Both the position numbers and the translations under genes were made by a program. Positions 13,748 through 26,900 of a stretch of DNA of 64,000 nucleotides are shown here, piece after piece (the stretch's first letter is position 1; each line of letters opens with the position of its first letter). This DNA is from Muscardinus avellanarius (taxonomy: Eukaryota; Chordata; Mammalia; Rodentia; Gliridae), in the NCBI GenBank assembly GCA_963383645.1, contig OY726566.1:92068029-92132028 (forward strand), in the 5' to 3' direction. The notes beneath the pieces were generated by a model. It made no database searches and was not told the DNA's origin. It was given only the letters and a program-made list of their open reading frames with translations.

Positions 13748-16319
13748 CAGAATTCTTAAATACATTAAATGTGCCTTAATAAACTATCAAAAAGGATACA
13801 TGCCTGAAGCATATTATATTTCATAAACTTTTTTGGCCAAGCAAAAATAGAGACCACTTTTTTTGATAGAGGTGTTTGCGTTCAGCAGAGAATATTTGGG
13901 GAAATTTGCTTAGAACCATGCTTGTATTAGCCTCCAGAAACCTGGAGCCAACCTGATCTTTATTCCTTATTAAATTTACTTAACTTCCCTGCGTACTTAT
14001 TTTTTGATAACTTTTTTCATATTTTCATATATTTTTCTTGGTGCATAGAAAGGTCTTTCAGCATGGAAGTCCAGGTATTTTCTTGCTCGGACACACTTTC
14101 CTTACTGAATCTTGCTTGTTTCTCAGTTTGCTCTGGTCAGTTGTACAAGAGCACGAATTACCTGTCTCTGCTGGAGCTCCTCATACCTACCATTCCTCCC
14201 ATTATTACAATCATCTTTTTTAACTCTTACTTCTTATCCCCTCCCCTGGGTTTTTAGATAGTCCGTTAAACTGCCAAGACCAGGGTGGGGCAGGAAAGCA
14301 AACTTTTTTGAAACGGGGAAACCTATAGGGTGGGGTGAGATCTGTCAGAGGAAGAAGGAGGCCCCTCTTTACAGACAGCAGTTGCGATGGTGGGAGCTGG
14401 GACAGCACGCTGTGGGGCACACCCCAGCTGACTACCTCCCAAGACTGCCAGGGGCCCTGGAACCCAGTTTCACCTTCAGCAGAGACAAATTTAGCACCAA
14501 TGATCTCATCTTGCAGAACAGCCCCAGGGCTTCACAGTGCCCAGGAAAACATCAGTTGGACAAGCTGAGAAGTGGACGTCACTGCTGGTGACAGGCGCGG
14601 GGTCCTTTCTTCTACTCCCTCCGGTTCCACCTGAAGAGCACCAAGACCCCAAAGAATAGATGCAGATGTGGGTGGTGGCTAGGTTGGGCCAGCAGGTGGC
14701 AGACTGGGGGGCCTGGGGAATTGCTGCCCTGCTCTTCCTAGGATCCCCAGCATGCCAGGCACAGAAAGCTGATGCCTCAGGCAAGCCTATGGGTACCAGC
14801 ACACAGAGTTTGAGATGAGCAGCAACAGTGCGGAACGTTCCTGCTGTGGCGTCATGGCCTCTGTTCCTGGGCATCTTTCCCCATGCCCCATCAGGGCATT
14901 AAGTGGCAGAGTATTTGTAAATGCAGCAGGAGGAGGAAAGGGTGGAACACATTTCTTTTGTTGTTTACTGCCAATAAGACCAAGCCCTGCCCTTGCAGTG
15001 AGTCAGAAGCACACAAGGGTGAGACCTTGTCACCAAATGCAAAGCCCACGTCCTGCCTCTGGCTCAAGCCACCTCTTGGAGGCTCTGCAGTGGGTATTCT
15101 GGGTTTCTCAGCTGGTGGCTTTTGCTGGCCAATTCCCATGAGGTCCATCAGTGAGCTTTGGGCTCAGATGTTGCCTTGTGATCCTGCAGCAAAGAAGCCA
15201 TGAGTCTTCCTCCATCACTGCCCCAGAGCAGTCACAAGGGAGCAGTGCCAGGTCCTTGGGCTTGGTGATGGACCCGGCTCCTGCCTCTGCAGCCAGTGGG
15301 CAGCACCCTACCTTCCGGATGGGGGATGGTGTGAAAATAGCTAAGAGGAATGGACTTGACACTTTCCGAAAGAAAGAAACATATTATCTAAATGTCAAAT
15401 AAACATAGGGACTTCCAGAAGGTGGGACCTCCAAAAAGAGCATACCGCTAACCATGACGGAGGGTGATGGTGAATAAAGCTGTCACATAGAAAGGCAAGT
15501 TTATGTCCAAGCTCAGGGGGGCCACCCCCATGTCAGTTCCAGTCATACTAGAAGAGATCAAACCCCCAGCACGAGAACCTCCCTTCTGATCAATTCCGTC
15601 CTGGAAGAGGCCCAGCGAGCATATTCGAGGGCTGTCAGAGGGATCAACATGTATGGAGAATGTAGGGTGACCACCCTAAATTTTGGGAAAAATCTCTTTT
15701 TCCCAAAACAGCACATGTTTTGTGGCTAAGGGAAGGAAAGTTCTGCAAGGGACTTAGAACAACAGCTTCTGATTCGGTGAAGATTTCAGGAATTTCTGGG
15801 GGGAAAAAAGAAGTTAAAATATGGGGTAAGAATGAACACATGGAAGCAGACATTGAGGCCAGCAGCAAGGCCCGGGGGTAGAGGAAAGGTCGGCTGTGGG
15901 AACCAAGAATTGGGGTCAGAAGCAGAGTGCTGGGCCAGGCTCACACCACGCCTGTTTGTATGAGCCTCCTTCAGCACTGGGGCATTTGGGGAAGGAACAC
16001 AATTAGTTCAGAGTCTGTACCACTTATTGTGTAGAAAAGCAAAATGAGATCTTTCCTCCCTGTTCTTTTTATTAAATGTTAGCTCATCAATTAAATATTT
16101 TGTTTCTAGACTGTGGGAGGTGGTAGGAAGGAGCCTAAGTGTCTGTACATTACACATGCCTGCCTGTGGCTCAACCCTTCTCCCAGGTCATCCCTCAGGC
16201 AGGGGGCCGGCTGCAAGCCATAGAGCCTCAGGGAGCAGTGGAGGGTGCTCTGCTGAGGTCCAGCCCGACTTCCTTCCTGGGCTCCTGCAGTTTGTGGTTC
16301 TTCCAAAGAGGTCTTAAGA

Positions 16320-16320
<1 letters not shown>

Positions 16321-16365
<45 letters not shown>
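16321..16365. repeat. (AC)n microsatellite, about 22 units
   Basis: Uninterrupted alternating AC over about 44 bp, with no attached SINE. Confidence 0.98.
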
Positions 16366-16369
<4 letters not shown>

Positions 16370-17920
16370 TCCATAAGAACTGACTAGGAGATTTGTTTGG
16401 GCATCTAATTTTCCCCTGGAAATACTCGACTCCTGGAGAAGTACTACCCTCTGCTCTTCTGCTCTGCCCGGGTTCATGTGGCTGTTTACACACAAGTATC
16501 CTGAACACAGAGAGCCATATGGATCCTTACCATCTTCTTAATCTTGATTGTTTTTGTTCTCCTGGTATATCAAAGAATGCTCTGCTGCTAAGAAGTCCTG
16601 TTACCCTCAGCGCCTTCATAATAGGGACAGAGGGTGCATATATGATTATCTTCAATTGGCTCCAAATCAGAGGTGCAACAAAGGCGAGAATTCCTGGCTG
16701 TCAGTTCCCACATTCACTCCATACCCAAGTCGGGTTGTCAACACTTCAGAGGCATGGCGGGCCCTCGGTGCAGACCCGGGCAGACACTTGGGCACGCTGA
16801 TTGGCGGGGTGCCTAGGAGCAGGCACAGAGGTAGCAAGATGGTGGTCAGTGCTTCCTCTAGCTCCTTCCACCCTCCCTAGGCTTGAGAGAATGGTTGCCA
16901 TGACCACCAGAGGAAGTATATTATTTTCTATTTTGCAGCTTCTCTTCCTCTGAGCATCTTAAAGCTCTTGTGTGTCCACACCCACTTGCCTTCATACTTT
17001 GGGGAAGAAATGAGGACTAGAGAAAGGGAACCCCCTAAAGAGAAGGAACGGCAGAGGGGAATGGAATCATTGGCACTTCCTGCCCTGAGGCTACTCACGA
17101 GGCTATGGGCTTCTCCATCACTGTGTCCCCACCCCCTCCAACAACCCCAATACTTCCTTCTGTCTCTGCCCCTAGACAGAGAGTTCATTCAAAAGCAAAG
17201 GTCAGAAAGGAGCAAAGTTCTCCTTCCCTCACCCCCAGACCTAAGTCCCTCAAAAACAATCAAATATAAAGCAGAAAGATTAAATTATCACTAAGCTAAT
17301 TATGGGAATCACACTTAGGCTGGCTGCCAGGCAGCAAGGTCAGCAAGCAAGAGACATTAACATTAAAGGCAGATGCAAGAGGCACTTTTAAAAAGCAACT
17401 GACAGACCCATCACCCCCACGCACGAAGGAGGAAGAGACCACTCTGGCGTCAGAGGCACTGTCCATCTAGGCAAGTGTCAGAGCATTTGACAGCTAAATA
17501 GCTGCACTCTGTCATCGTCTGGAGGCCAAAGTGGGAGGTCAGAGGTAAACTGATTAGATGGTGTGTCGCTAATTTCCAGAGAGGGCAGGGAGGGAGGTAG
17601 TGGTTCCATAATAGGGGCAGAGCCCAGGGGGACCAGCCCCAGGTTCAGGTTGAAAAGAGTAGGTATTTGAGCTGCCCACTATGCACACATGGAGGCACGT
17701 GGCTGTGCCAGGTGAATGTACACATGTGTGATTCAGCTACACACGCATAGTTATGACTGTGACGTGGAGGGGCGGGGGCACATAGTCATGCCTGTGTGGG
17801 TGTATATTTGTCTGCCTGAAAATATAAGGTAAAGAGTTTGAAAAGAGTCAGAGCATATCTGCAACTGGGCGATTCCTTATGAGCTTTCTTTGATTGCCAA
17901 GGCCCTCAGAGTTGCTCCAA

Positions 17921-18079
17921 CATAAAATCAACTTATCCTGCCTGTGGGAAATGTTTTCCTTTCATATCAAGCAAGAAGAGACCATGAGCAATTTGAGGCA
18001 AGAAACACCTGGCACATTCAAGACAACCAAGATCATTTCTGGACCAAAGGTTGATGTTCACAATACCTATCCTATGCCA
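17921..18079 (+). repeat. Unnamed repeat, copy 1 of a diverged pair
   Basis: Begins 'cataaaatcaacttatcctg', contains 'atatcaagcaagaagagacc' and 'gatcatttctggaccaaagg', and ends 'cctatcctatgcca'. A second copy with the same order lies 874 bp to the right. I do not recognise the family. Confidence 0.6.
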
Positions 18080-18794
18080 TCTAACTCAGCCATGAAAATA
18101 TATATCATGTTGCCCAGGTATGGATGCTCGATGCTTCCTGCTATGTCATCAGCACAATGCAAATTTAAGATGTGTTGGCCAAAAACTTGGCAGTCCACAA
18201 AATGAATTTAAGAGCTAAAAGCCAATGTTGTTCAACCAATCTGCAGAATGGCTTCCTCCACTCAGGATTCCAAGTTGGCATGCCTCTTGTCTTTTCAGAG
18301 CAAAGAAAGCTGGTGGGGGAACCTGACAGGAGCTAGTCTCGAGTCATACCAGTTGTGGGTCCCTTATGTAAGAAATAGAGTTCAAAGGGCAATATCTTGC
18401 CTGTGTCCAGAGTGAATTTTTTGAAATCATGGTCACTAAAGTGGGCTTAGAAGGAAAGTGGGGGAATCTTCAGAAGTTAAATAATTTAGGGAAAATTAAT
18501 TTGGGAGTCTTTATTTAATTATAGGTAAAAGAAATGATTCAATAACTTTAGACAATGTAATTATCCAGGAGACATCTGCTGGGCACAATCAAATCATTGT
18601 GTTCAAGTAGAAAAGTACCCTCACTCCCAATGAAAACTAAATTTGGGAAGATAGAAACATCCAGAGCAGACTAATGGAAGAAAGTGAACAACGCTGGCTT
18701 CAATTTTAGGAGAAAAAAGTAAACCATAAGAAAATCAACTAAGAACGGATTTCACCTTTTAAAAAAATCTCTAACACTATGTCTGGGATTGATG

Positions 18795-18952
18795 GCATAA
18801 AATCAGTTTATCCTGTCTTTTTGACATGTTTTTCTTTAATATCAAGCAAGAAGAAATTATAGGCAATTTAGGTAAAGCCTGGCATATTAAAAATGACCAA
18901 GGAGATGATTTCTGGGCCAAAAGTTGGTGTTTGCAGTACCAATGTTATGGCA
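18795..18952 (+). repeat. Unnamed repeat, copy 2 of a diverged pair
   Basis: Begins 'cataaaatcagtttatcctg', contains 'atatcaagcaagaagaaatt' and 'gatgatttctgggccaaaag', and ends 'caatgttatggca'. It aligns over its whole length with 17921-18079, with scattered substitutions and only small gaps. Confidence 0.6.
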
Positions 18953-19109
18953 AAACGTACTGACAAACTTAGGGACAAAATTTATTTTTTGCCTCATCTC
19001 CCATTTCCCCTCCCGACCCCCCCACCCCCCACAGCCCTATATCTGCAGGGTTACCCTTCTCACACCATTCACTTTGGCTGGGCTTCTGAAATGGAGTTGC
19101 AATAACCTC

Positions 19110-19365
19110 CACCACCTCTAAGTAGCAGCTTTAATAACCAGTATGTAGTTCTCCCACTTCACTTGTCCCTCTGCCATGAGATTGGCATGTCCCAGATAGG
19201 GGCTGCCCTTCTGCCTGTGCCCCAGATAAAGGACATGAATCAGCTGCCAACCCAGAGTGCAATGAATACAAGTTGGAAATGACTTCTGTTGTGAGACAAA
19301 TAAATTGAGGAGGGGGCTTCATTTGTTACCGCAGCATAATTAGCCTAAGCTAGCTGATACCCCAT
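19110..19365 (+). repeat. LTR-like 3' end (MaLR-type, tentative)
   Basis: The terminal part 'ttgttaccgcagcataatta' followed by 'gctagctgatac' resembles the 3' end of an old mammalian LTR family. The internal 'gataaaggacatgaatcagc' also fits. The left boundary is vague. Confidence 0.4.
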
Positions 19366-19700
19366 ACAGGTACACACATACAGGTACTGTAAGACCCTAA
19401 ACTTCCACAATAAATCTTCAAATATCTTTTAATCACTTTTTTACCTTTAGATAAATACTTTTTTTTTCCATTAGGGCATTTGTGGTCTAATTGTAAAAAG
19501 GTTTAGGCACACTGGAAAGGAAAGATCAGATAGAATGATGAACTGTGTTTCCCATGTGAAATAAATAAACACATTCTTTTAAGAAAAAATAAGTCTTAGC
19601 TACAAATTTTAAAATCTCTGTGGCCTATAGTTTCTGGGTAATTGAGATGTGACTAAATAAAAACTCAGATTGATAAAATTGATACATTACAAGGCTATTA

Positions 19701-19779
19701 TTATTATTTTGTTTTTGGTGGTACTGGGGTTCCTGGAAACCCTTCTACCTCCGGGCTACACTCCCAGATCTATTTTATG

Positions 19780-19847
<68 letters not shown>

Positions 19848-19955
19848 TTTGGAAACAGGGTCTCTTAAGCCAACGCAGCTGACTTCGAACCTGCGTGATC
19901 CTCCTGTCTCCGCCTCCCAAGCACGGGGATTATAAGCATGCGCCACCACACCCGG
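19701..19955 (-). mobile_element. Dimeric B1/ID-like SINE, young form, with internal (AT)n
   Basis: Reversed copy flanked by caaggctatta at 19690-19700 and 19956-19966. The linker between the ID-like and B1-like halves has become a (TA)n tract of about 22 units followed by a T-run. The B1-like half ends 'gcgccaccacacccggc'. Confidence 0.92.
19786..19828. repeat. (AT)n microsatellite inside a SINE linker
   Basis: Uninterrupted alternating TA located exactly in the A/T-rich linker of the SINE at 19701-19955. Other copies have only a short 'attttatattttt' there. Confidence 0.97.
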
Positions 19956-22900
19956 CAAGGCTATTAATTTTATACAAGAACTCTTCATTTTGGAAAAAGT
20001 TCATTGGCTTCCTTCATTGAATTTACATTTGGTACTCAAAAGTCCATGACCTTTCTATTAAGCTAAGAAGCCCAGAGCATAATTTAAGCAAGGAAGCAGT
20101 CAGTCCTGCCAGCATCTCTTCGGCCATGGCCCTGCCCACATCACAGGTACCTTGTGCCACCAGCTGTGACACTGGCTCCACCCAATCAAGGCCACTTTCA
20201 TCCAACAATGTGCAAGTTCAGGTTCACCCAGAACCCAACCCAACCCGATTAAACCTCCCTGGATCTAAGACTCATTTCCAAAATGAGGTTAAAAATGCGT
20301 TTTCTTCTCACAAGTCTTGTATGTCTGAGGGGAAAGCCCAGAACAACTTTAATCATAAAGATTAAATAAGATATTCTATGTATACTAACCTGATGCTTTT
20401 CAGATATGTTTATAATCACATACAACATAAAAAAACCTGTTTGCCCACCATGACAAATACATGTAGTAGAGGAATCCTGCTTCTCATAGAAAACCATAGA
20501 TGAAAGCTATGTTCTGTGGGGGAAGGCAGAACAAAAGTATAGAGATAAGTTATCACTAGAGAAAATGCTGATAAGTTACTAGGAAGACTAAGTTAAAAAG
20601 TTTATCAATTTACAGATCTTTAAAAATGGACTAAAGTTATCTAATCATCTTCACTGCTATCAAAACACACAAGAGTGATAAGATGTCCATGGGACTGTAG
20701 GTATCATCCTGCTAGAAGGTTGAAAAAAACAGGTGGCACCTGAGACTCCCATAGGGAAGACCTGGAAGGTGGTAAAGTTGGGTTTCATCATGGACACTGT
20801 GATTTAAGCAAGTCATAGGGTGGCTTCAGTGCCACTCTACCCTCTCAAGTGCAACGGTCCATGGATATGCTCAAATACAACCACCCTCCACCCTAGTGCA
20901 CATCTCGGTAGGGACTGAGAGCTGCCATGCAGAAAGCCCGCACATTGCTCTGTCTTCTAGTCTTTTCACCCCAGAACCTCAGGAGCCTTCTCCCGGAAGG
21001 GAGAAATTTTTTTGGAAAGTGGCTTAAAGGAGGAACCAGTTGAAACACTGGAACCAGGTAAGATTCTAGGGATGCCAGAAATTTCAAGAGCCAGAGAGCA
21101 GTGCCCAAGAGGTAGGCAAAATCCTTAGACAAAATCCGCTTCTCAAAGACCCAATCTCTGGCCAGATTGTCCTAAAGATACCAACAAAACATAGCAGGCC
21201 AATTATGTAGACCTGAGTTGCCACCCAGATATGCCCCTGACACAGGTCCTGAGGAATATTAGTCTTCTAGCCTTCACCCTGTGAGCCTCAGACTTCAAAC
21301 TGAAAAACGGAGCTCATGCCCATGCCGGCAACAGGCATCAAGGGGTGGTTCAAAGGACAGGATGTTGCTCCTTCAAGATCCTCTGCATTCTTTTAAAGAG
21401 AACTGACTCACATTCTGTCACGCTGTTCTCAAATCATGCACACAATCTACAAAGACACTGCTGCTACAGCGTTGCCTTGAGTCTTACTAACCCTCCACAG
21501 TTGCCCTGATAAGTTGGTCATGATAATGTCTGTGAATATATCTCCCTTATGTTCAAAGTATAATGGTAGACAGGTATGGGGGGAGAGTGAGGATGGTAGA
21601 AAAAAGTTTTGAGAGAAGATCTGGGAAGCTGAGGTTGGCTGTGGCATTTAGAAGGAGCAAGAAGTCTGGGTGCTTAGGTGGGGAGAGGGGCTCATGGTGA
21701 CCAACAGTCACACTGGTACTATGTTTTCAGGTCTCTGCTCCAGAGGCCCTGAAAAGCTGGATTACACTGTGACCATGTATAAGCAGCACCCTCCAAATGA
21801 GTAAGGACAGATACCCCAAATACCATGCAACAGGAAAACAAACCTTGAACCTAGACCCTTATCCCACAGCCTGTTGGGTGAGACAGTTTCCATGAGAAGG
21901 CGTGTGTCTCTGGCAGTAGGTCAGGGGTAGTTGGAAAGCACATCATGGCTGTTTCTGGGAAACATCTCACCTCCTGCATGGTTGCCCCCACCTTCTGTGG
22001 ATCCAAGCTGAGGCACAATGGCTTCTGGAAGGAGGCAAAGGCCAGGCATCCTTGGGTGGGCATCCTGCCTTCTCTCAGGTGAGAGGCTCCTCCTCATTGT
22101 TTACATTTAACTAGGGCCCCGAGGACTCAGAATGTGAAAGGCCAGGCAGTGAGCCATGGCTGAGAGGCTGAGCTGGGAGACCCATTTCCTCAGCAGGACA
22201 GTCCCCTGTCCACAAGGCAGAGTTAGGGGCAGTGGGGCCCTGGAAAGTTGGAGGAAGATGAGTGTTTTTTTTGTTTTTCTTAACTAGTGAGTAAGAGGAT
22301 TGGGGCTGCTTTAGGAAGATGAATCTTCCATAATTTATGGGATGGATTAACAAGCATCTAGAGGCAGGTAAATCAGTTATAATTGTCCAAGCACCAATGC
22401 TAAGACCCCTAGCCAGGGCAGGGGCAGAGGGAAAGAAAGGAAGCTTCTGGCCAACAGGCCAAGCACAGGAGTTTAGTGATATGCTCCTCGAATAACCATG
22501 GAGGTGAGATTTATTCTGGCCCCTGAGGAAGCCTCAGGTAGATGTCATGGTATTACTATACAAATCAACCACGGGCAGACCTTTCATCAAACCGTGTGAC
22601 CTCAGAGGACCCCCATCAATCTCTTTCCTGGGGGCAAAATGGCAGTTTTAATCTATCCTGAAAGAAAATGATAGATTATGCATATTAATGTATGTGCCAT
22701 AAGGAAATCACAGGGTCTGGTGCCTGGTACCTCCAAGGTGTTCAAAGCACTTAACGCCCTTCTACCCGCTCTTTTCTACCAGTATTATTCAGTATAAAGG
22801 TGCCTCTTCCTAAGGAGTCAGATGACGCCAGCTGAGGCCCAGGTCAGGAGGCTGGATTCTCTATGGCCACAGAGAGCTATTGGTTTGGAAGGCCAACCCT

Positions 22901-23289
22901 CTCTTGCCTCCTGTCATAGAGCACCACCTTTCCCAGATGAATGGAACTCACCCAAGCCCTGTACCCTTGCTAAGGACAACAGGCTGCTTTGCCTCCTCCT
23001 GCTCATCCTCTGATTCTCTAATACATCCACATAATCAAAACAACAGTAAGCCAAAGGTTGCCCAGGTCACTGTGGCTCCCAAGCAAGGCCACACCCTCTC
23101 CCCACCACTAAAAGTAAACTTCAAGTTTATACATATTGACTCTGGTCCCTTCAGTGGCCAAGACACAAAGCTATCACATGGTAGACAGCCTTGTCAATGG
23201 CCCCATTGATCTCTTTTTCTGGGATCTATGCCCTTTGGGTACTCCTTCCTCCCCAGTGTGTGTCAAGCCAAGCGGCTAGCTTCTGATAC

Positions 23290-23955
23290 CTAGAGTACCA
23301 CAGAAGAGTGTGTGATGTCACTTCAGTAACCCAGTTTCCAAAATATGATGACTTTAACCTCTTATTTTCTTGCCCTGCCTTTCTGGCTGCTCTGGGGAAG
23401 CCAGCTGCCATGTTTCATTGGTGTGTGAAGAGTCTTATGGAAGGGCCTGCATTGCAAAGAGCTGACTTTTCTCTCCATGATGCCCTCAGGCCCGCCAACA
23501 GTCACACAAGTAACTCTGTTTTTTTTGTTTTTTTTGTTTTTTGGTGGTGGTACTGGGGTTCCTGGAAGCCCTTCTACCTCCGGGCTACACTCCCAGACCT
23601 ATTTTATATTTTTGAAACAGGATCTCTTACGCCAGCGCGGCTGGCTTCGAACCTGCGCGATCCTCCTGTCTCCGCCTCCCAAGCGCGGGGATTACAAGCA
23701 TGCGCCACCACGCCCGGCTACACAAGTAACTCTGGAAGCAGACCTTTTAGCATCTGGCCTTGAGCTTTAAGATGACTGAGTCCTACCCAACACTTGTCCT
23801 TGGCCTGTGAGTGCCCCTGAGCCCGAGGACCCAGCTAAGCCATGCAGGCTTCCTGACCCTAGGGAGTTGTATGGTAGTAAATGTCATCCCAAGTCTCAAG
23901 GTTTGGGGACACTTTTTTGTACAGCAATAGGTAATCCATACTCCTGTGTCACCTG
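23290..23955 (+). repeat. Solo LTR, MLT1-type, interrupted by a SINE
   Basis: The two arms, 23290-23518 and 23735-23955, read as one LTR once the SINE is removed. The left arm has 'gctgctctggggaagccagc' and 'tgccatgtttcattgg'. The right arm has 'ggacccagctaagccatgca' and 'ttcctgaccctagggag', ending near 'gtacagcaataggtaatcc'. The order matches late MLT1-type LTRs. It is not coding. Confidence 0.65.
23519..23719 (-). mobile_element. Dimeric B1/ID-like SINE, young form, with 15-bp TSD
   Basis: Reversed copy with a T-rich tail broken by G, inserted in the older LTR. The duplication acacaagtaactctg is perfect at 23504-23518 and 23720-23734. The B1-like half ends 'caccacgcccggct'. Confidence 0.94.
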
Positions 23956-26900
23956 GGCCAAGACAGAGGGTATGACATGGGAGATTTGAGAATTCTTTAA
24001 AGAGTCACCACGGATGCTTTTAAGAGAAGCCAAAGCTGCATGACACCACCAAGAAGCCCGTCTTGTGGCTACAATTCCAGAAGAGCCCTATAAACATGGG
24101 GAATTCAAAGCAGACACCCAATCATCACACAATGGTGGGTGACTGCCACCTCACCATCTAAGTAGCAGAGAAAGTCCTGGAAATTTCCAGTAATGAAGTC
24201 CTCCCATGGCTCTGCCCTCACTGAGACATCCAGATCCCATTTTTTCCCATGTAGAGTTGAGCAGGGACAGACCCACAGTAGGAACCATCTACAGCTCTGG
24301 GGCTACTTCTCCTTTGCCACCTGCCTTCTCCGTCTTCCTCTGCACATCATGTCTCGCATCCTCTCCCATCTTTGTTGTCTTGGTTACATGGCCAGACTTC
24401 TGATAGGTTGCTAGCTTTCATTCTAATGATATGTTCTGGTAAAGCACAATATTTTACTTCAATTGCATGTGTCACTGGATAAATTCCTCCAGTGTGTCTG
24501 ACATTTGTGTATCAGCTAACTGAATGTGCTCTGTGATCTGGAGTGTTTCTTCAGCATCTTCTTCAGCACTAATGTCTTTGCATTTTAATTTATGATCAGA
24601 ATCTTTCTACACTAGTGTACACACACACACATATGATTCAAAAAAGTGGCACATGAATCAGTAAATCTTGACTTGGCAAAGCTCATTTCAAATGACTTCT
24701 TTAAATCACATGCAGCAGCAATGATCACTTGGAAAAGAAGATGATGAGGGTCTTTCAGGCACAATTTTTTTGGAATGGCAATGGGTGCTTCCAGAGGTAG
24801 CAGAGATGAGTAAGGGCCAGTATTCAGCTACTGCGGGGAAGCTGACTGGAGACGGGCTGAGCAGAGACCATGGTGGGGCTCTGTCCCCATGCCGCTCAGG
24901 TCAGCTCTGGTGACCACTTGAGATCCCCCCCAGTGACATGCAGAGAAGGTTAGTGGGCTTATAGGCAGAGTCCCGAGAAATATGAAATGGTAAGAATAGA
25001 ATTTCCAGATATGTTTAGGAAGTGACAGGGCCTGGGCTAGACTCTCTGACCTGATATAGCTTTGAGACTCAAGCATTAAAGACATACAGCACACTTGTTC
25101 CTGAGAAGCAGTATTCAGAAGGATGGATGCTTAGCCCAGGCTGTCTCCCTCCACCCTATTCCATTTCTGGATTGATTACCCTTCTAGACTCAGACTGAGG
25201 GTCTAGGGAATATAAGCAAATAGATTTTCAAACAGGTTTGAGGGGGAGGGACGGGGATGATTACATTAATTTGCATGATAATTGCCAATAGGAATGACTT
25301 TTTGTGTTTTCTACTCCTAAAAACTCGGCACACGCATATACACACTGGTGCATGTCCTCCTGCAGATTGACAGCAAGAACAGCCAGAAATCTGCTTAACC
25401 AACATCCACAAAGTACTCCACCCTTAGGTGCAAACAGTTTAACCCAGAGAAAACTCCCAGGAAAGACACAAGCATCAAACGAAAGGAGCAATCACACCTC
25501 AAATGGAAGTTTATGATGTTTTGGTCCACAATGAACATTAGTCTCTCCCACTAATGTCAGGCAGTAATTCACCGCTGAGAGCAGCTATAAACTATGATCA
25601 CTTAGTGAGAGAAAAGGGAGAGGCAGAGACAACGGCAGCAAAAACAGTTAAGCAAAGAAATCTCGTCCCGAGAAGACACCGACCTGGTTGCCCCAGCGTG
25701 GGTTAAAGGTTTCCAGATTTATACTGACACCCTAAAGCCCAGTGGAGATGGCATTTAGCTTAGGGTTGTTACCTGTAGTTGAAATTTAAACAGTCTGTGG
25801 ATTATTTCAAGATTCCTAGGCCCTCCTATGACTGAAGCATTTGTTTGCCACATTTCTGAACAGCACATACCTTTAATGCTCGCCATAGGAAAGGCTGCCA
25901 ACCCCATCCAAAGCATACACACACATCAGAAAACAAACAACAAAAAAAAAGACATCCAAATTGGCACTTTCCTCACCTCCTTTCCCCTTACTTCACGTGA
26001 TATATGCACTCAAGGAGTGAAATTATGGTCATCAAAGGCAAGGTTCCAAATGATTGGGACCCACACCTTTTAAACAAAATGAGAAGTCAGTAATTTTGAG
26101 GATAGCCTATGGATAGCTACAGTCTAGCTCCGGGACCCCTAAAACCCACAGGCAACTTCCTTACTCTTAGTAAACCCCAAACCCCTCCGCCCACCCTTCC
26201 CACTTTAAGTCCCTTGTCATGCTGTAAAGAACTCTGAAAGGCCCTCCATGCACACAGGGGATTATTACAGGGCTCAGAGAAGCCAGCTCTATAATTACGG
26301 CTACCGTATGATTTCCATTATTCTCACACCCCGGTCTCAGTCACTCACAAAACTTGCTGCAAAATCCTCCCACAGCCCCAGGCCTGTCATGGCTGGGCCT
26401 CTGCCCAAAAGGGGGTCATGGGCCTGAAGACCTCAGGGAAAAGCAGCTCAGTTTTGCCAAGGAAAGGGGTGTGACGTCCAGCGAGCTACGGATGGTGGAA
26501 ACTTCTATTATTTAGAAAGAAAAAAAATTAGGCCACTTTTGCTTTTTATTATTTCAAACAACAGACTGGGCAGCCCAATCTTCCTTTCCCAACTCAGACT
26601 GTCCCCTGGGCTGGCTGTGCTGATCCTGCAGAAGCAGTGGCTGGGCTTGAGCAAAACTATTAAGCGGCTGCCACTCTGAGCCCGTGGAGCAGAAAGTTTG
26701 GCTGGCTGGATGGCATGCCTCTCCCCAAGAGGACGGATGGCTCATTCCCCCCACATGACCCTTCTGCTCTAAGCTTTCAAATGTTTATGCCTCACCAGCC
26801 CCTCTGCTGCTCTGGAAATTAAATATAATGTCCCAGGTGACTGCAACAGAACTATTCATATATAAACCCACTGAAGGAAAAGATGGGAAATGCCAGCACG

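Noticed and set aside
16321..16365. Regular repeats as a CRISPR array
   Set aside because: All regular repeats here are dinucleotides, tetranucleotides or SINEs in a mammalian intron; there are no spaced repeats with unique spacers.
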